This document shows, piece by piece, positions 37,254 through 46,152 of a stretch of 64,000 bases of DNA. A model generated the notes under the pieces. That model had not been told where the DNA came from and did not search any database. It saw only the letters and a program-made list of their open reading frames with translations. Source of the stretch: Acidobacteriota bacterium (lineage in GTDB: Bacteria; Acidobacteriota; Terriglobia; Terriglobales; Acidobacteriaceae); assembly GCA_021813745.1 (NCBI GenBank), contig JAKAJO010000051.1, forward strand, positions 1 through 64,000, given 5' to 3'. The position numbers were made by a program, and so were the translations under genes. Positions within the stretch are counted from its first letter, which is position 1. The number at the start of each line of letters is the position of its first letter.

Positions 37254-37781
37254 TCATGCGGCAGATTTGATGTTGAGCGCCACTACTCTGGACCATGCCC
37301 GGATGGCGACCCAGTCACGGATATCGGCGGTGGGCAGCCTTCTGAGCGCAGGGATGGGAAGACGCTGGAGCAACGTGAGCGGCTGCGGGACGTGATTCAG
37401 GTCGAAACGTCCGCCAAAGATGTGGATCTCGACGGGCTGCAGCCATGGGTAGCGGCCGAGTTGCCGGGCTGCCTGGCGCCTGGCCGCATCAAAATCGGAT
37501 GGGATTGGGCGGGTGGGCCCAAGAACGAAGATCCACGGCCGGAGGATTTGCAGCGCAGTCTGATGCCGCTTGAAGAACTGGTGGAACGGCTTCGGGAATC
37601 GACCGATGTAGAGCGGCGCGCCAAGAATGATGGAGGTGAATCCCTCAAGCGACTGAACGGCTTCCACGGGCTGCACAATCGAACGCAAGCCTTCTCCATT
37701 GAGGGCGAGGCTGATGGCCTCGGCGACTTCGGCTGTGGACCCGCCTCGGGTGGCGTATGAAACCAGGATCGGTGCATTCAT
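37254..37781 (-). CDS. Flavodoxin-domain protein (HemG-like)
   Basis: A 175-residue protein with a flavodoxin fold: the FMN phosphate loop is TRGGSTAEVA (residues 11-20) after the strand MNAPILVSYA, and the second FMN segment is IILGAPLYIGRFPK at 51-64. It resembles the HemG-type menaquinone-dependent protoporphyrinogen oxidase group and related flavodoxins. The longer frame begins at 37898, but the ATG at 37781 has GGAG seven bases ahead. The physiological electron donor is unknown, and no heme gene is nearby. Confidence 0.78.
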   Translation of the reverse strand: MNAPILVSYATRGGSTAEVAEAISLALNGEGLRSIVQPVEAVQSLEGFTSIILGAPLYIGRFPKPFHQFFKRHQTALQILRPWIFVLGPTRPIPSDFDAARRQAARQLGRYPWLQPVEIHIFGGRFDLNHVPQPLTLLQRLPIPALRRLPTADIRDWVAIRAWSRVVALNIKSAA

Positions 37782-37911
37782 GGTCTTTCTCCATCGCTGG
37801 CCTATTGTGCGCCGCATCTGCGACTGCAGGGGTATGCCGGCCGTCACAAAGCAATGTGCCGCAGACCCCGGACGGCGATGGAGCGCGGGGCACAGCAACT
37901 ACACTTGATTT

Positions 37912-38799
37912 ATGCATCCTCCTGTCCGCTTGGTGGCTATTGATATGGACGGCACGCTGCTGCCGACTTTTTCCCACGACGTAAGTGCGCGGAATGCGCA
38001 GGCGCTGCGAGCCGCGCAGGAAGCCGGGATTGCGGTGGCCATTGCGACGGGCCGGCGGCAAGCCTACACCGCACCCATCCTGAATGGACTTGGATTGCGA
38101 GCGGATATGCCACTGATCACGTCCAATGGAGCAGTGACACGGACTTTGAGCGGCACCGCCGTCGATCGCAGTCATATGAAGGCACACGTCGCGCGGGGAT
38201 TATGCGGACTGCTGCGATCCTTTGGAGCGGTCGTTTTTACGTTCGATCACGAAGGACCGGGAGAGTTGGTGCTGGAAGACCTGGAGCAGACGCACGGACG
38301 TATTGCCCTGTGGGTGGAAGCGAACCGGAAGTCGATCGCCGTGGTGAAGCCGCTGGAGAATGCGCTGAGTGATGGGAACGATCCGATTCAGGGCATGGTG
38401 GCGGGCGGCCTGAGCAAGATGCGCGCCGCCGAGCACGCCTTGAAGGAGAGCGAGTGGAGCAGCGCGTGCGCCTGTATTCGCACGGAGTATCCGGGGCGGG
38501 ATCTTTCGATACTGGATCTGTTGCCGGAGGGTGTCTCCAAGGGATGGGCGCTGGCGCGGCTGGCCGCGCAGCTGGGCATCGACCGGAAAGAAACGATGGC
38601 GATTGGGGATAATTGGAACGACCTGGACATGCTGGAGTGGGCTGGGCAGAGCGTGGTGATGGGAAATGCCGCTGCCGAGTTGCGCACGATGGCGCGGACG
38701 CGCGGATGGAAACAGGCTCCGCCGAACGATGAAGACGGGGTTGCAGTGGTGCTGGAGAAGGCCCTGGCCAGGCGTTCGACGGCAGGGGCGCAGGCCTGA
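37912..38799 (+). CDS. Cof-type HAD hydrolase
   Basis: A 295-residue phosphatase of the HAD superfamily, Cof/YidA (type IIB cap) branch. Motif I is DMDGTLL (Asp11 nucleophile, Asp13), motif II IATGRR, motif III a Lys followed by GWALARLAAQLGI, and motif IV GDNWNDLDML. Members dephosphorylate sugar phosphates and flavin mononucleotide-like substrates; the specific substrate cannot be read from the sequence. All catalytic aspartates are present. It is followed after 3 bases by the lytic transglycosylase gene. Confidence 0.9.
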   Translation: MHPPVRLVAIDMDGTLLPTFSHDVSARNAQALRAAQEAGIAVAIATGRRQAYTAPILNGLGLRADMPLITSNGAVTRTLSGTAVDRSHMKAHVARGLCGLLRSFGAVVFTFDHEGPGELVLEDLEQTHGRIALWVEANRKSIAVVKPLENALSDGNDPIQGMVAGGLSKMRAAEHALKESEWSSACACIRTEYPGRDLSILDLLPEGVSKGWALARLAAQLGIDRKETMAIGDNWNDLDMLEWAGQSVVMGNAAAELRTMARTRGWKQAPPNDEDGVAVVLEKALARRSTAGAQA

Positions 38800-38802
38800 A
38801 GG

Positions 38803-39543
38803 ATGCGAATGAAGCTGCACTGGAGGTGGATGGTCGCGGGAGCCTGGATCGCGGTGTCAGTGTGCGCTGGCGCGGAAGAGCTTGCGACTTTATCCAATGG
38901 ATTCACGATGCGCTGTGATCATCACGCGCTGGTGGACGGCCAGGTACGGTTGTACTTGAGCCATGGAGAAGAGAATTACATCGCTTTGGAGCCGAAGGAG
39001 CTGGCAGCGTTTACTCCGCTGCCGGACGCACCTCCAAAGGCGACTGCCGCCGCAACGGTGAAGACACGCAACGATGGGAAGCTAAGCCGGGCGGATTTGC
39101 ACGAGATGCTGGCGGAGGCCGGCGCGGCCCACAACCTGGATGTGGACCTGCTGGCCAGCGTGGTGCAGGCAGAGAGCGGAGGGCGCGTGCGCGCAACTAG
39201 TCCAGCGGGAGCCCAGGGACTGATGCAACTGATTCCTTCGACGGCTCATGCCATGGGTGTTCAGAACAGCCTGGAACCCGAAGAGAATGTGCGCGGCGGA
39301 ACCCAGTATCTCGACGAACTGCTGACGCGGTACCACGAGAACCTCGCTTTGGCGCTGGCGGCCTACAATGCCGGACCGGCAGCGGTGGACAAGTATCATG
39401 GCGTGCCGCCGTATCACGAGACGAGGGTGTACGTGGCGCGCGTGATTCACGCGTTCAATCGCCGAGTGCTGACGCATGAGATGGTCAAGGGCCGGGCAAA
39501 ACAACAGAGTGCCCCAATCGGCGTATCGCAATTTTCCCGATGA
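38803..39543 (+). CDS. Lytic transglycosylase (SLT domain)
   Basis: A 246-residue exported enzyme with a signal peptide (about 1-24). The C-terminal SLT domain has the catalytic Glu124 in QAESGG, GAQGLMQLIPSTA and LAAYNAGPAAV. Such enzymes cleave the glycan strand of peptidoglycan to leave 1,6-anhydro-MurNAc. The N-terminal part (about 25-95) is a DUF4124-like or linker segment. It starts 3 bases after the HAD gene, so the two form a probable operon. Substrate-binding residues look intact. Confidence 0.9.
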   Translation: MRMKLHWRWMVAGAWIAVSVCAGAEELATLSNGFTMRCDHHALVDGQVRLYLSHGEENYIALEPKELAAFTPLPDAPPKATAAATVKTRNDGKLSRADLHEMLAEAGAAHNLDVDLLASVVQAESGGRVRATSPAGAQGLMQLIPSTAHAMGVQNSLEPEENVRGGTQYLDELLTRYHENLALALAAYNAGPAAVDKYHGVPPYHETRVYVARVIHAFNRRVLTHEMVKGRAKQQSAPIGVSQFSR

Positions 39544-39583
39544 AGCCCATACAATCAGCCTGTAGATCTGGAACGGAGTCCGC

Positions 39584-40708
39584 TTGAAGAAGAGACAGCT
39601 GATTTTAGGCCTGGTGGTGATTGCGGTTCTTTTGGGCCTGGCGGTGTGGGGCCGGAATCGTATCCACTTTGACTTTGGTGTCTTTCGGACCCAGGTGGCC
39701 ATGGCGGACTGGCGCCTGATTGCAGCGGGCGTGGGCTGCATCTACCTAGGCTTTGTCCTGCGCGCGGCGCGCTGGGCTTACCTGATCCGCTATCAGAAAA
39801 GCGTGTCGGCGCTGTCGCTGGTAAGTTGCCAGGTGCTGGGGTTCACGGCGGTTGCGCTGATCGGCAGGGTGGCGGATCCGGTACGACCCTATCTGGTTGC
39901 CAAGAAGACCAACCTGGAGCTCAGCACCCAGTTCGCGGTCTACATTGTGGAGCGGCTCTTCGACCTTGGCACGCTTGCCCTGGTCTTTTCTATCGCCATG
40001 CTTTGGGTGCCGACGGAAGAGATTGTGAAGGTCATGCCGCATACCGGACCGATGGCCCAGCTTGGAGCGCATCATGCGTTTCTCTCGTCGCTGATTGCGC
40101 GCTACAGCGGCCTGATTTTGACTCTAATCGGCGCACTCTTCCTGGTGATGATCCGCGTCAGCAGCAACTCGGTGGCGAGTTTTTGCGAGCACAGCATTGG
40201 CCTGGTATCGAAAAAGCTTGGCCAGGCGATCGGGCATAAGATCCGTGCGTTTCGCACCGGTCTTTCGGCAATCCATTCGCTTCGTGATCTGGCGTCGGTG
40301 ATGGGGCTTTCCCTTGGGATGTGGGCCCTGATCGCGCTGGCCTACTTTCTGAGCTGCAGAGCCTTTGTTGCCGCCCCGGAGCTTGCATCCATCACTCCGC
40401 AACGCGCGGTCCTGGTGCTGGTAGCAAGCGGCGGTGCGAGCATCTTCCAATTGCCGGTCATTGGATGGTTCACGCAAATCGGACTGGTTGCGATCGTTTT
40501 GAGCCTGGCGCTGGGCGTTGGGCACGAGGCAGCGACAGCGTGCGCAGCGACGCTGCTGCTGGTCACCTTCCTCAGTATTATTCCGGTAGGGCTGATCTGG
40601 GCACAGTTTGAGCATGTGAGCCTGCGCAAGGTGACGGCCGAGAGCGAGCACGCGGGCGAGGAAGTGGCTACGGATGCGGCTCCAGAACCGGCCAAATCAG
40701 GCTCCTAG
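39584..40708 (+). CDS. UPF0104/YbhN-family membrane protein
   Basis: A 374-residue integral membrane protein of the lysylphosphatidylglycerol synthase transmembrane/UPF0104 family, with about eight helices and typical FVLRAARWAYLIR and RVADPVRPYLVAKKT motifs. Relatives include flippase-like proteins (AglD, YbhN); a role in lipid or sugar-lipid handling is inferred only. The start is a TTG at 39584, with a GGAG upstream; no ATG gives this N-terminus. The last 30 residues are a soluble Glu/Ala-rich tail. Confidence 0.8.
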   Translation: MKKRQLILGLVVIAVLLGLAVWGRNRIHFDFGVFRTQVAMADWRLIAAGVGCIYLGFVLRAARWAYLIRYQKSVSALSLVSCQVLGFTAVALIGRVADPVRPYLVAKKTNLELSTQFAVYIVERLFDLGTLALVFSIAMLWVPTEEIVKVMPHTGPMAQLGAHHAFLSSLIARYSGLILTLIGALFLVMIRVSSNSVASFCEHSIGLVSKKLGQAIGHKIRAFRTGLSAIHSLRDLASVMGLSLGMWALIALAYFLSCRAFVAAPELASITPQRAVLVLVASGGASIFQLPVIGWFTQIGLVAIVLSLALGVGHEAATACAATLLLVTFLSIIPVGLIWAQFEHVSLRKVTAESEHAGEEVATDAAPEPAKSGS

Positions 40709-41364
40709 ACGAGGCGATCGCCGGGCTGTGTGAAGCGTAAACTCGCAGGCGCGACGGCGCCGCCGGTGAGAAGCATGCTCATTGCCTGCTCCATGGAGAG
40801 GTCCGTGTCGACGACGCGCTCGATGGGCAGAAGCTGCAGAAAAGCGGAAGTCGGATTGATGGCGTTTGGCAGCAAAACGGCGGCAAGAGTCTGACCCGTC
40901 GTCGAGTCTGTCATGGTGCGGGTGAGGAAGCCGACGGACTTCTGTCCGGCGATGGGGAAATCGACCAGGACCACGCGCTGACTGGTCTCCTTTTTGGACA
41001 TCATGGTGTCGAGTAACTGCCGCACTGAAGTGTAGACCTTGGCGATGATGGGGAGTCGCTCGAGGATGGCTTCAAAGAGCCGGAAGATCTGGCGTCCAAC
41101 GACCTGCGAGGTGACGCGCCCCACGACATAGAGGACGATCAAGGTAAGAACGATGGCAAGAAGAGACTGCGTCCAAGGGTCGCCGAGCCAGTCGCGATAG
41201 AAGACAGCGTCAAAAAATCGGACCAGCGGCTGGCCCGCCTTGGCGAGGCTGGTGAGGACGAAGCTGAAGATGAGCCAGGTGACAAAGAGAGGCCCGATGG
41301 TGATGACGCCGGCGAGGATATTCCGCTGCAGGTTGCGCGAGAGTCTGGTGAGGAAGAGTTTCAC
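40705..41364 (-). CDS. DUF502 membrane protein
   Basis: A 219-residue protein with two membrane helices at about residues 15-40 and 70-90 (ITIGPLFVTWLIFSFVL, LLAIVLTLIVLYVVGRV) and the DUF502 core: LFEAILERLPIIAKVYTSVRQLLDTM and VVLVDFPIAGQKSVGFLT. The longer frame starts at 41547, but a GTG at 41364 has AGGAGG five bases before it and matches the family's start. Function unknown. Its stop overlaps the UPF0104 gene's stop region on the opposite strand by 4 bases. Confidence 0.85.
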   Translation of the reverse strand: MKLFLTRLSRNLQRNILAGVITIGPLFVTWLIFSFVLTSLAKAGQPLVRFFDAVFYRDWLGDPWTQSLLAIVLTLIVLYVVGRVTSQVVGRQIFRLFEAILERLPIIAKVYTSVRQLLDTMMSKKETSQRVVLVDFPIAGQKSVGFLTRTMTDSTTGQTLAAVLLPNAINPTSAFLQLLPIERVVDTDLSMEQAMSMLLTGGAVAPASLRFTQPGDRLV

Positions 41365-41548
41365 AAAGCCCTCCTGCCCTTGAGGATACGCGAAGATGGG
41401 GCGGAACCCTTCGAACCGCACAGGGCTGAGATTCTGCGGGGGTGTGATAGGCTGAATGGCACAGAATGCCGTGTGTCCCGCCATGCGTCTGCAGAACGTG
41501 GCGTCCGCTCTGCGTAAAACGGCTTTTCCCCCAGAGAGATGAAACACA

Positions 41549-42352
41549 ATGAGTCAAACTGAGAGCTCTGCTCCAAAAGAGATTGGCATTCGAGTCGATG
41601 GTTCCTATTCCCCGCAGGCGCGAATGTTCGACTCATGGATGTCAGCCCGAAAGGAATTGCGCGACAAGGAGATTGTGCCGCCAAGGCTGGAGGTTCTTCC
41701 TCTTAAAGATGAGGAACCGCATGAGACACTTCGTCCGCTGACCTCGCAGAGTGGCAGCATGAACACGGGAGTTTCTCCTGCAGCGAGAGCGCCTGAGGCG
41801 TCCAAGCCGGAAGCGAATTTGAAGCCTGCGGCCCCGGCGCAGCCAATTGCCACCGCGAAGCCCGCAGCGCTGGAAGTTGCCAGGGAGGCGCCGGCGCGGC
41901 CAGCCCCGGTGGCGATCCCGCAGGCTCCTGCGGCAGGAACAGGCAGGAAGCTTGAAGTGGTTCGTTCGGCGCTGGTGGTGGCACAGAAACTGTTGCCTTT
42001 GCTGGAAGGCAACGTGATGGGAACCGTGTCGAATTTACTGACGCCGGGCACCTCGGGGAGCATTTCTCGCAAGGAACTGGCTGCGATTCAGGAGACGCTG
42101 AAGGATCTGGAGGGATCGAGCCTGGCATTGGACGGCAAGGTCGGAGAGCAAGGTCGCATGGTCCAGCGGCTGGTGGACCGGCTCGACCTGCTGAAGGAGG
42201 CGGTTGACCGCAACACGCTGGAGCAGCAGGAATTGACCTCAGATGCGCGGGCGCTGCGCAAGAAGGTCACAGTGATGGCGTGGATCGGCATGTCACTGCT
42301 GGTGGCAGCGGTCGTTCTGGATGTAGTTGTGCTGTTGCGGGTCTTCCACTAG
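41549..42352 (+). CDS. Tail-anchored protein of unknown function
   Basis: A 267-residue protein. Residues 1-60 are charged, 60-130 are a Pro/Ala-rich linker, 130-175 form a helix, and 185-240 are a predicted coiled coil (QRLVDRLDLLKEAVDRNTLEQ). A single membrane helix (about 247-264) near the C-terminus is followed by four residues, so the bulk is probably cytoplasmic and tail-anchored. I do not recognise the family. The gene is divergent from the DUF502 gene with a 184-base gap. Confidence 0.6.
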   Translation: MSQTESSAPKEIGIRVDGSYSPQARMFDSWMSARKELRDKEIVPPRLEVLPLKDEEPHETLRPLTSQSGSMNTGVSPAARAPEASKPEANLKPAAPAQPIATAKPAALEVAREAPARPAPVAIPQAPAAGTGRKLEVVRSALVVAQKLLPLLEGNVMGTVSNLLTPGTSGSISRKELAAIQETLKDLEGSSLALDGKVGEQGRMVQRLVDRLDLLKEAVDRNTLEQQELTSDARALRKKVTVMAWIGMSLLVAAVVLDVVVLLRVFH

Positions 42353-42686
42353 GAACGGCTTGCCGGGGAGCCGAGCAGGCCGCGGCCTAGGCCGACTGGG
42401 ACAGATGACAGTAATTCGGAAAGTCTGCATGCCCCGGAGCAAATTTTGAACCGTTTTTTGATTGTATAAATTGTCTTATTTCTTTTACAAAAGTTAATTG
42501 ATCTGATTCTGCTTTCCTTCCTCAACTTCTTAATGTGAGACGTTGCCAGTCGTGTTGATGGCGGTCTAGTATTCCGGTTAGTTAAGTGGGGGCAAACGAT
42601 CCCGCTTCACAATGCAGTTTTCTTACGTTCACTGAGATTCGCTAACGAGCGCCGCTTACCGGCGGCTGCACACGGAGTGCCACCCT
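42353..42686. other. AT-rich region upstream of the GvpL/F gene
   Basis: This gap is much lower in GC than the rest of the window, particularly about 42440-42540. It carries a TTGCCA at 42543 and a TAGTAT at 42567, an 18-base spacing, which may be a vegetative promoter for the GvpL/F gene about 115 bases downstream. A short palindrome CTTTT-AC-AAAAG lies near 42484-42495. No reading frame was seen. Confidence 0.5.
42543..42572 (+). promoter_or_regulatory. Candidate sigma-70-type promoter for the GvpL/F gene
   Basis: TTGCCA and TAGTAT are separated by 18 bases, close to the consensus -35 and -10 elements. It stands in an AT-rich gap, and transcription from here would leave a leader of just over 100 bases. 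Confidence 0.35.
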
Positions 42687-43508
42687 ATGGCATGGTATGC
42701 CTACTGCATCGGTGAGAAACAAGCCTTTCCTGAATTAGCCCGTCATCGTAAGCCAGTTCCACTTGAAGCGGTTCACGGAGTGAGCGGAAACCAGGTGTTT
42801 CTGTATCCCGCGAGCGATCTGGCGATAATTGTCAGCGAACACAATCCCGGCGAAGGGTTCAGCCAGAAGGCGGGTGTGGATCATGCGCGCGTGATTGCGG
42901 ACTGCTTCCAGCATTCGACGGTGCTTCCGTTCCGTTTTGGAACGGTGTTCAGCGACGACGAGAGCCTACGCAAGTCCGTACGGTCGAACCAGCGGCAGTT
43001 TCTATCGAATATCGATAAGCTGCGCGGGAAGACTGAAATGCATCTGAAGATCTTTGTGGATGACTGCTGTCCGCGCGAACTGGTGAAGCAGGCGATGCCG
43101 GAGAGCGTGGGGCGCGAATATCTTAGTAACCTGCGCGAGACGGCCTCGCGGCAGCGCGAGCGGCAGACTCGGGCGCGCGCAGTGGCTTTCCAAATGCATC
43201 GTTTGTTCATGCCGCTTGACGAGGAGGTCAGCTGCCGGCTGACCGAGTCGGGCAAGATGGTACTGGACATCGCGCACCTGATTGAGCGAAAGCACGTGGA
43301 GCGCTATCAAAACAAATTCGCCACAACGAGCGCGATGATGCGGGAGTGTTTGCTGCAGCTCTCCGGGCCGTGGCCGCCGTATCACTTTGTCCATCGGTTG
43401 ACGCGGGGATCGCATCACGCGGCGCAGCCAACCGCGGCGATGAGTGCAGCTGAGATTGCGGCCAAGGCGGCAGTAGCGATTCATCTGCCTGTGGCGGCCA
43501 TGGCCTAG
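42687..43508 (+). CDS. GvpL/GvpF-family protein without other gas-vesicle genes
   Basis: A 273-residue protein. The first 175 residues follow the GvpL/GvpF pattern: MAWYAYCIGE, a DLAIIVSEHN strand, a HARVIADCFQHSTVLPFRFGTVF core (residues 66-88), and a helical EMHLKIFVDDC region. The last 70 residues form helices and a basic/Ala-rich end. In gas-vesicle clusters GvpF/L are minor structural or chaperone-like proteins. No GvpA or GvpN is present in the window. GGAG lies nine bases before the ATG, and a strong hairpin follows. Similar stand-alone members occur in non-buoyant soil bacteria; their role is unknown. Confidence 0.8.
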   Translation: MAWYAYCIGEKQAFPELARHRKPVPLEAVHGVSGNQVFLYPASDLAIIVSEHNPGEGFSQKAGVDHARVIADCFQHSTVLPFRFGTVFSDDESLRKSVRSNQRQFLSNIDKLRGKTEMHLKIFVDDCCPRELVKQAMPESVGREYLSNLRETASRQRERQTRARAVAFQMHRLFMPLDEEVSCRLTESGKMVLDIAHLIERKHVERYQNKFATTSAMMRECLLQLSGPWPPYHFVHRLTRGSHHAAQPTAAMSAAEIAAKAAVAIHLPVAAMA

Positions 43509-43528
43509 ACGGCTTCAATCGATAACAG

Positions 43529-43560
43529 AATGCCCCGGACCAGGTCCGGGGCATTGATTT
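43529..43560. terminator. Bidirectional terminator between GvpL/F gene and pgsA
   Basis: Perfect 12-base arms AATGCCCCGGAC and GTCCGGGGCATT surround CAG, followed on the plus strand by GATTTTTGGG. It lies between two convergent genes. Confidence 0.85.
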
Positions 43561-43573
43561 TTGGGGGCAAAAA

Positions 43574-44224
43574 TCAGTTGGCTGAAGGGCTGCTGGCACC
43601 CTTGTTGCGGGAGAGGACGAAGCTCTTGCGGCGATCGATGGAAGCGTGATCAATCTGCTTCCAGAATCCGGCGAAGTAGTCGATGGCGGAGATGGTGGAA
43701 ACGAGGACGGTGAAGTAGATGGCGGCGACGGCGATCCACTGGACGGGAATGACGAGATAGCCAAACTGCCAGTCGTACCAGCGATGCGCGAGGATAGCGG
43801 AGACGACGGAGACGATCTGGATGACAGTCTTGAGCTTGCCAAGATCGCTGGCCTGGATGGTGAAGCCTTCAGACGAAGCGATGGAGCGGAGTCCGGAGAT
43901 AAGGAACTCGCGGCCGATGATGACGACGGCGATCCAGACCTTGACGACGACGGGATTGTAGGCCACGAGCGCGATGAGAGCTGCGGTGACCATGATCTTG
44001 TCCGCGAGCGGGTCGAGCAACATGCCCATAGTTGTGATCTGTCCGCGCTTGCGCGCGAGATAGCCATCGAAGCCGTCGGTCATGGAGGCAAGGATGAAAA
44101 GGATGGAGGCCAGCAACTCTTGCGTGCCTTCAGGCCCTTGCCAGGGGAAATGCGGCGAGAGCATCCAGAGGAAGAGAGGGATCATGACGATCCGACTCAT
44201 CGTGATGGAGTTGGGGAGATTCAT
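43574..44224 (-). CDS. pgsA: CDP-diacylglycerol--glycerol-3-phosphate phosphatidyltransferase
   Basis: A 216-residue integral membrane enzyme that makes phosphatidylglycerol phosphate, the precursor of phosphatidylglycerol and cardiolipin. The CDP-alcohol phosphotransferase motif DGx2ARx8Gx3Dx3D is complete in DGYLARKRG...GMLLDPLAD. About six membrane helices follow. The frame begins 144 bases further upstream, but the ATG at 44224 gives the canonical start MNLPNSITMSRI. It converges on the GvpL/F gene. Confidence 0.94.
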   Translation of the reverse strand: MNLPNSITMSRIVMIPLFLWMLSPHFPWQGPEGTQELLASILFILASMTDGFDGYLARKRGQITTMGMLLDPLADKIMVTAALIALVAYNPVVVKVWIAVVIIGREFLISGLRSIASSEGFTIQASDLGKLKTVIQIVSVVSAILAHRWYDWQFGYLVIPVQWIAVAAIYFTVLVSTISAIDYFAGFWKQIDHASIDRRKSFVLSRNKGASSPSAN

Positions 44225-44874
44225 GTGCCTCGACCGTTGCAGCCCTTTGCCAGACTTGGCTCCATTATTGCACCAGTGCAAGCACGGTTCACTGCGGCGC
44301 GGCGAAAAGCGAAGACTCGAAGAAGTGGGATCAGCATTTTTATGCAAGGAAAGTGTGGAAAAGTGCAAATCAATCCAAGGGGGGTGGGTATTTCTTTTGT
44401 CTGGCTTGAGGCTAAGAAAGTTGAAAGCCGTGGAGACAAAAATGGGTAAGGAAATTCTAGAAAGGAAAGATATTGGATTGGGTTGGGGGGTACAGACCGG
44501 GATATGGCTCGGCCGATGGGCGGTTGAGGGATTGTAGGCTTCGTCGGCATGGCGCGCTTCTCCTGCAATGAAAAGGCCTGAGAGCGCGGGCCGGTGAGGA
44601 CGCGGATCTCAGGCTGATATGTCCATTATGCGCGTATGGCGGGATTAAGATGCAAAACTGCTGAGGTTTTTTGTTGAATGGAATGAGGGAGTTAAGGGGA
44701 GTGTTGAGCTTCGGGGGCTTGACAGAAAACGGCTTCTGGCTGCTCGCACCCAGCATTCCGGTTGTTTGTGGCGGGGTGGGATTTGTGGTTTCCCACCGTT
44801 TGGCTACGCGGGAGGGAGTTGGATGGTTCCCCTCCCGCGGGTTGGGTTGGTGCGTGGCGCAAGGCCAGTCAATG
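44225..44874. other. 650-base intergenic region with tandem hairpins
   Basis: The largest gene-free gap of the window, between the start of pgsA and the end of gdh (both minus). No convincing open frame, tRNA or known RNA was recognised. Two hairpins lie next to the gdh stop: GGTGGGA/TCCCACC (44775-44797) and the 10-base stem CGCGGGAGGG/CCCTCCCGCG (44807-44839). Neither is followed by a T-run on the minus strand. The rest is purine-rich on the plus strand and unexplained. Confidence 0.45.
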
Positions 44875-46152
44875 CTATGCGTAGATGCCGCGCTGCTTGA
44901 TGGTGAAGGCGACGCGGTCAATGGCGAGCATATAGGCGGCAATGCGGTTGTTGACGTTGTGCGCCTCAGAGTAACGGACGACGTCTTCGAAGCTATCGCG
45001 CAGGATGGTTTCGAGCTGTTCGTTGACGATGGCTTCCTTCCAGAAGTAGCCCTGCCGGTCCTGGACCCACTCGAAGTAGCTGGCGGTAACACCGCCGGCG
45101 TTGGAGAGGATATCCGGAACAACGAAGATGCGCTTTTCTGAGAGGATCTCGTCGGCGACGGCGGTGGTGGGACCATTGGCGCCTTCGATGACGATTCTGG
45201 CGCTGATCTTATCGGCGTTCCTGCTGGTGATGACATTTTCAGTTGCGGCGGGAATGAGGATGTCGCATTCACGCAGGATGAGCTCGTCGCTGGGCATGGC
45301 ATCTGCGCCTCGGAAGCCGAGCGTGGTGCCATTTCGGTAGCGGAATTCGATGAGCTGATGGATGTCAATGCCGTTGGGGTTGAAATGACCGCCGTCCTTT
45401 TCTGCGATGCCGATGATCTTGTATCCGTTCTCCATGAGGAGGCGGGCGGTGTTAGAGCCAACGTTGCCGAAGCCCTGAATGATGACGCGGCAGCCGTCAA
45501 TCGGCAGCTTGAGGTAGCGGAGGCTTTCGTCGCAAATGACTTTAACGCCGCGGCCGGTCGCTTCCAGGCGTCCGCGGGAGCCGCCGATATTGAGAGGCTT
45601 GCCGGTGACGACGCTGGTGACGGTGCGGCCCATGTGCATGGAATAGGTATCCATAATCCAAGCCATGGTCTGCTCGTTGGTGTTCATATCGGGCGCGGGA
45701 ACGTCCTTTTCAGGACCGATGAAGTCGATGATTTCGGAAGTATAGCGTCGGGTCATACGCTCGAGCTCGCCCTGGCTCATGGCCTTGGGGTCGCAGATGA
45801 TGCCCCCTTTCGCTCCGCCGAATGGAATGTTGACGACGGCGCACTTCCAAGTCATCCAACTCGCGAGGGCGCGGACTTCGTCGAGCGTGACATCGGGTGA
45901 GTAGCGGATGCCGCCTTTTGCGGGTCCGCGGGCAATGTTGTGCTGGACGCGGAAGCCGGTGAAGATTTCGATGCGGCCGTCATCCATGGTGACAGGAAAG
46001 TGAACGATGATTTCGCGCGCGGGCGTTCTGAGCAACTTCCAGAGGCCTTCGTCGAGATTCAATTTACGAGCAGCAAAGTCGAACCGCGCGCTTTGGGCTT
46101 CCCAGGGGTTGACTTCCTGGTCCAGAGTGACGGTTTGTGATGCCAGTGGCAT
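44875..46152 (-). CDS. gdhA: Glu/Leu/Phe/Val-type glutamate dehydrogenase
   Basis: A 425-residue NAD(P)-linked oxidoreductase that interconverts 2-oxoglutarate plus ammonia with glutamate. The substrate domain shows [14 protein letters not shown] and the active-site PFGGAKGGI; the Rossmann domain has [15 protein letters not shown]. The overall pattern is like RocG/GudB of Bacillus. Coenzyme preference is not decidable by eye. A TTG 12 bases upstream opens the frame, but the ATG at 46152 follows a GGAG by seven bases. Its leader holds inverted repeats (see regulatory entry). Confidence 0.95.
   Translation of the reverse strand: MPLASQTVTLDQEVNPWEAQSARFDFAARKLNLDEGLWKLLRTPAREIIVHFPVTMDDGRIEIFTGFRVQHNIARGPAKGGIRYSPDVTLDEVRALASWMTWKCAVVNIPFGGAKGGIICDPKAMSQGELERMTRRYTSEIIDFIGPEKDVPAPDMNTNEQTMAWIMDTYSMHMGRTVTSVVTGKPLNIGGSRGRLEATGRGVKVICDESLRYLKLPIDGCRVIIQGFGNVGSNTARLLMENGYKIIGIAEKDGGHFNPNGIDIHQLIEFRYRNGTTLGFRGADAMPSDELILRECDILIPAATENVITSRNADKISARIVIEGANGPTTAVADEILSEKRIFVVPDILSNAGGVTASYFEWVQDRQGYFWKEAIVNEQLETILRDSFEDVVRYSEAHNVNNRIAAYMLAIDRVAFTIKQRGIYA

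Noticed and set aside
42687..43508. Complete gas-vesicle locus
   Set aside because: Only a GvpL/F-type protein is present; no GvpA or other gvp genes were found.
44457..45500. Minus-strand 347-residue open frame across the gdh 3' part
   Set aside because: It is Ser/Pro/Thr-rich and runs in another frame through the well-supported gdh gene.
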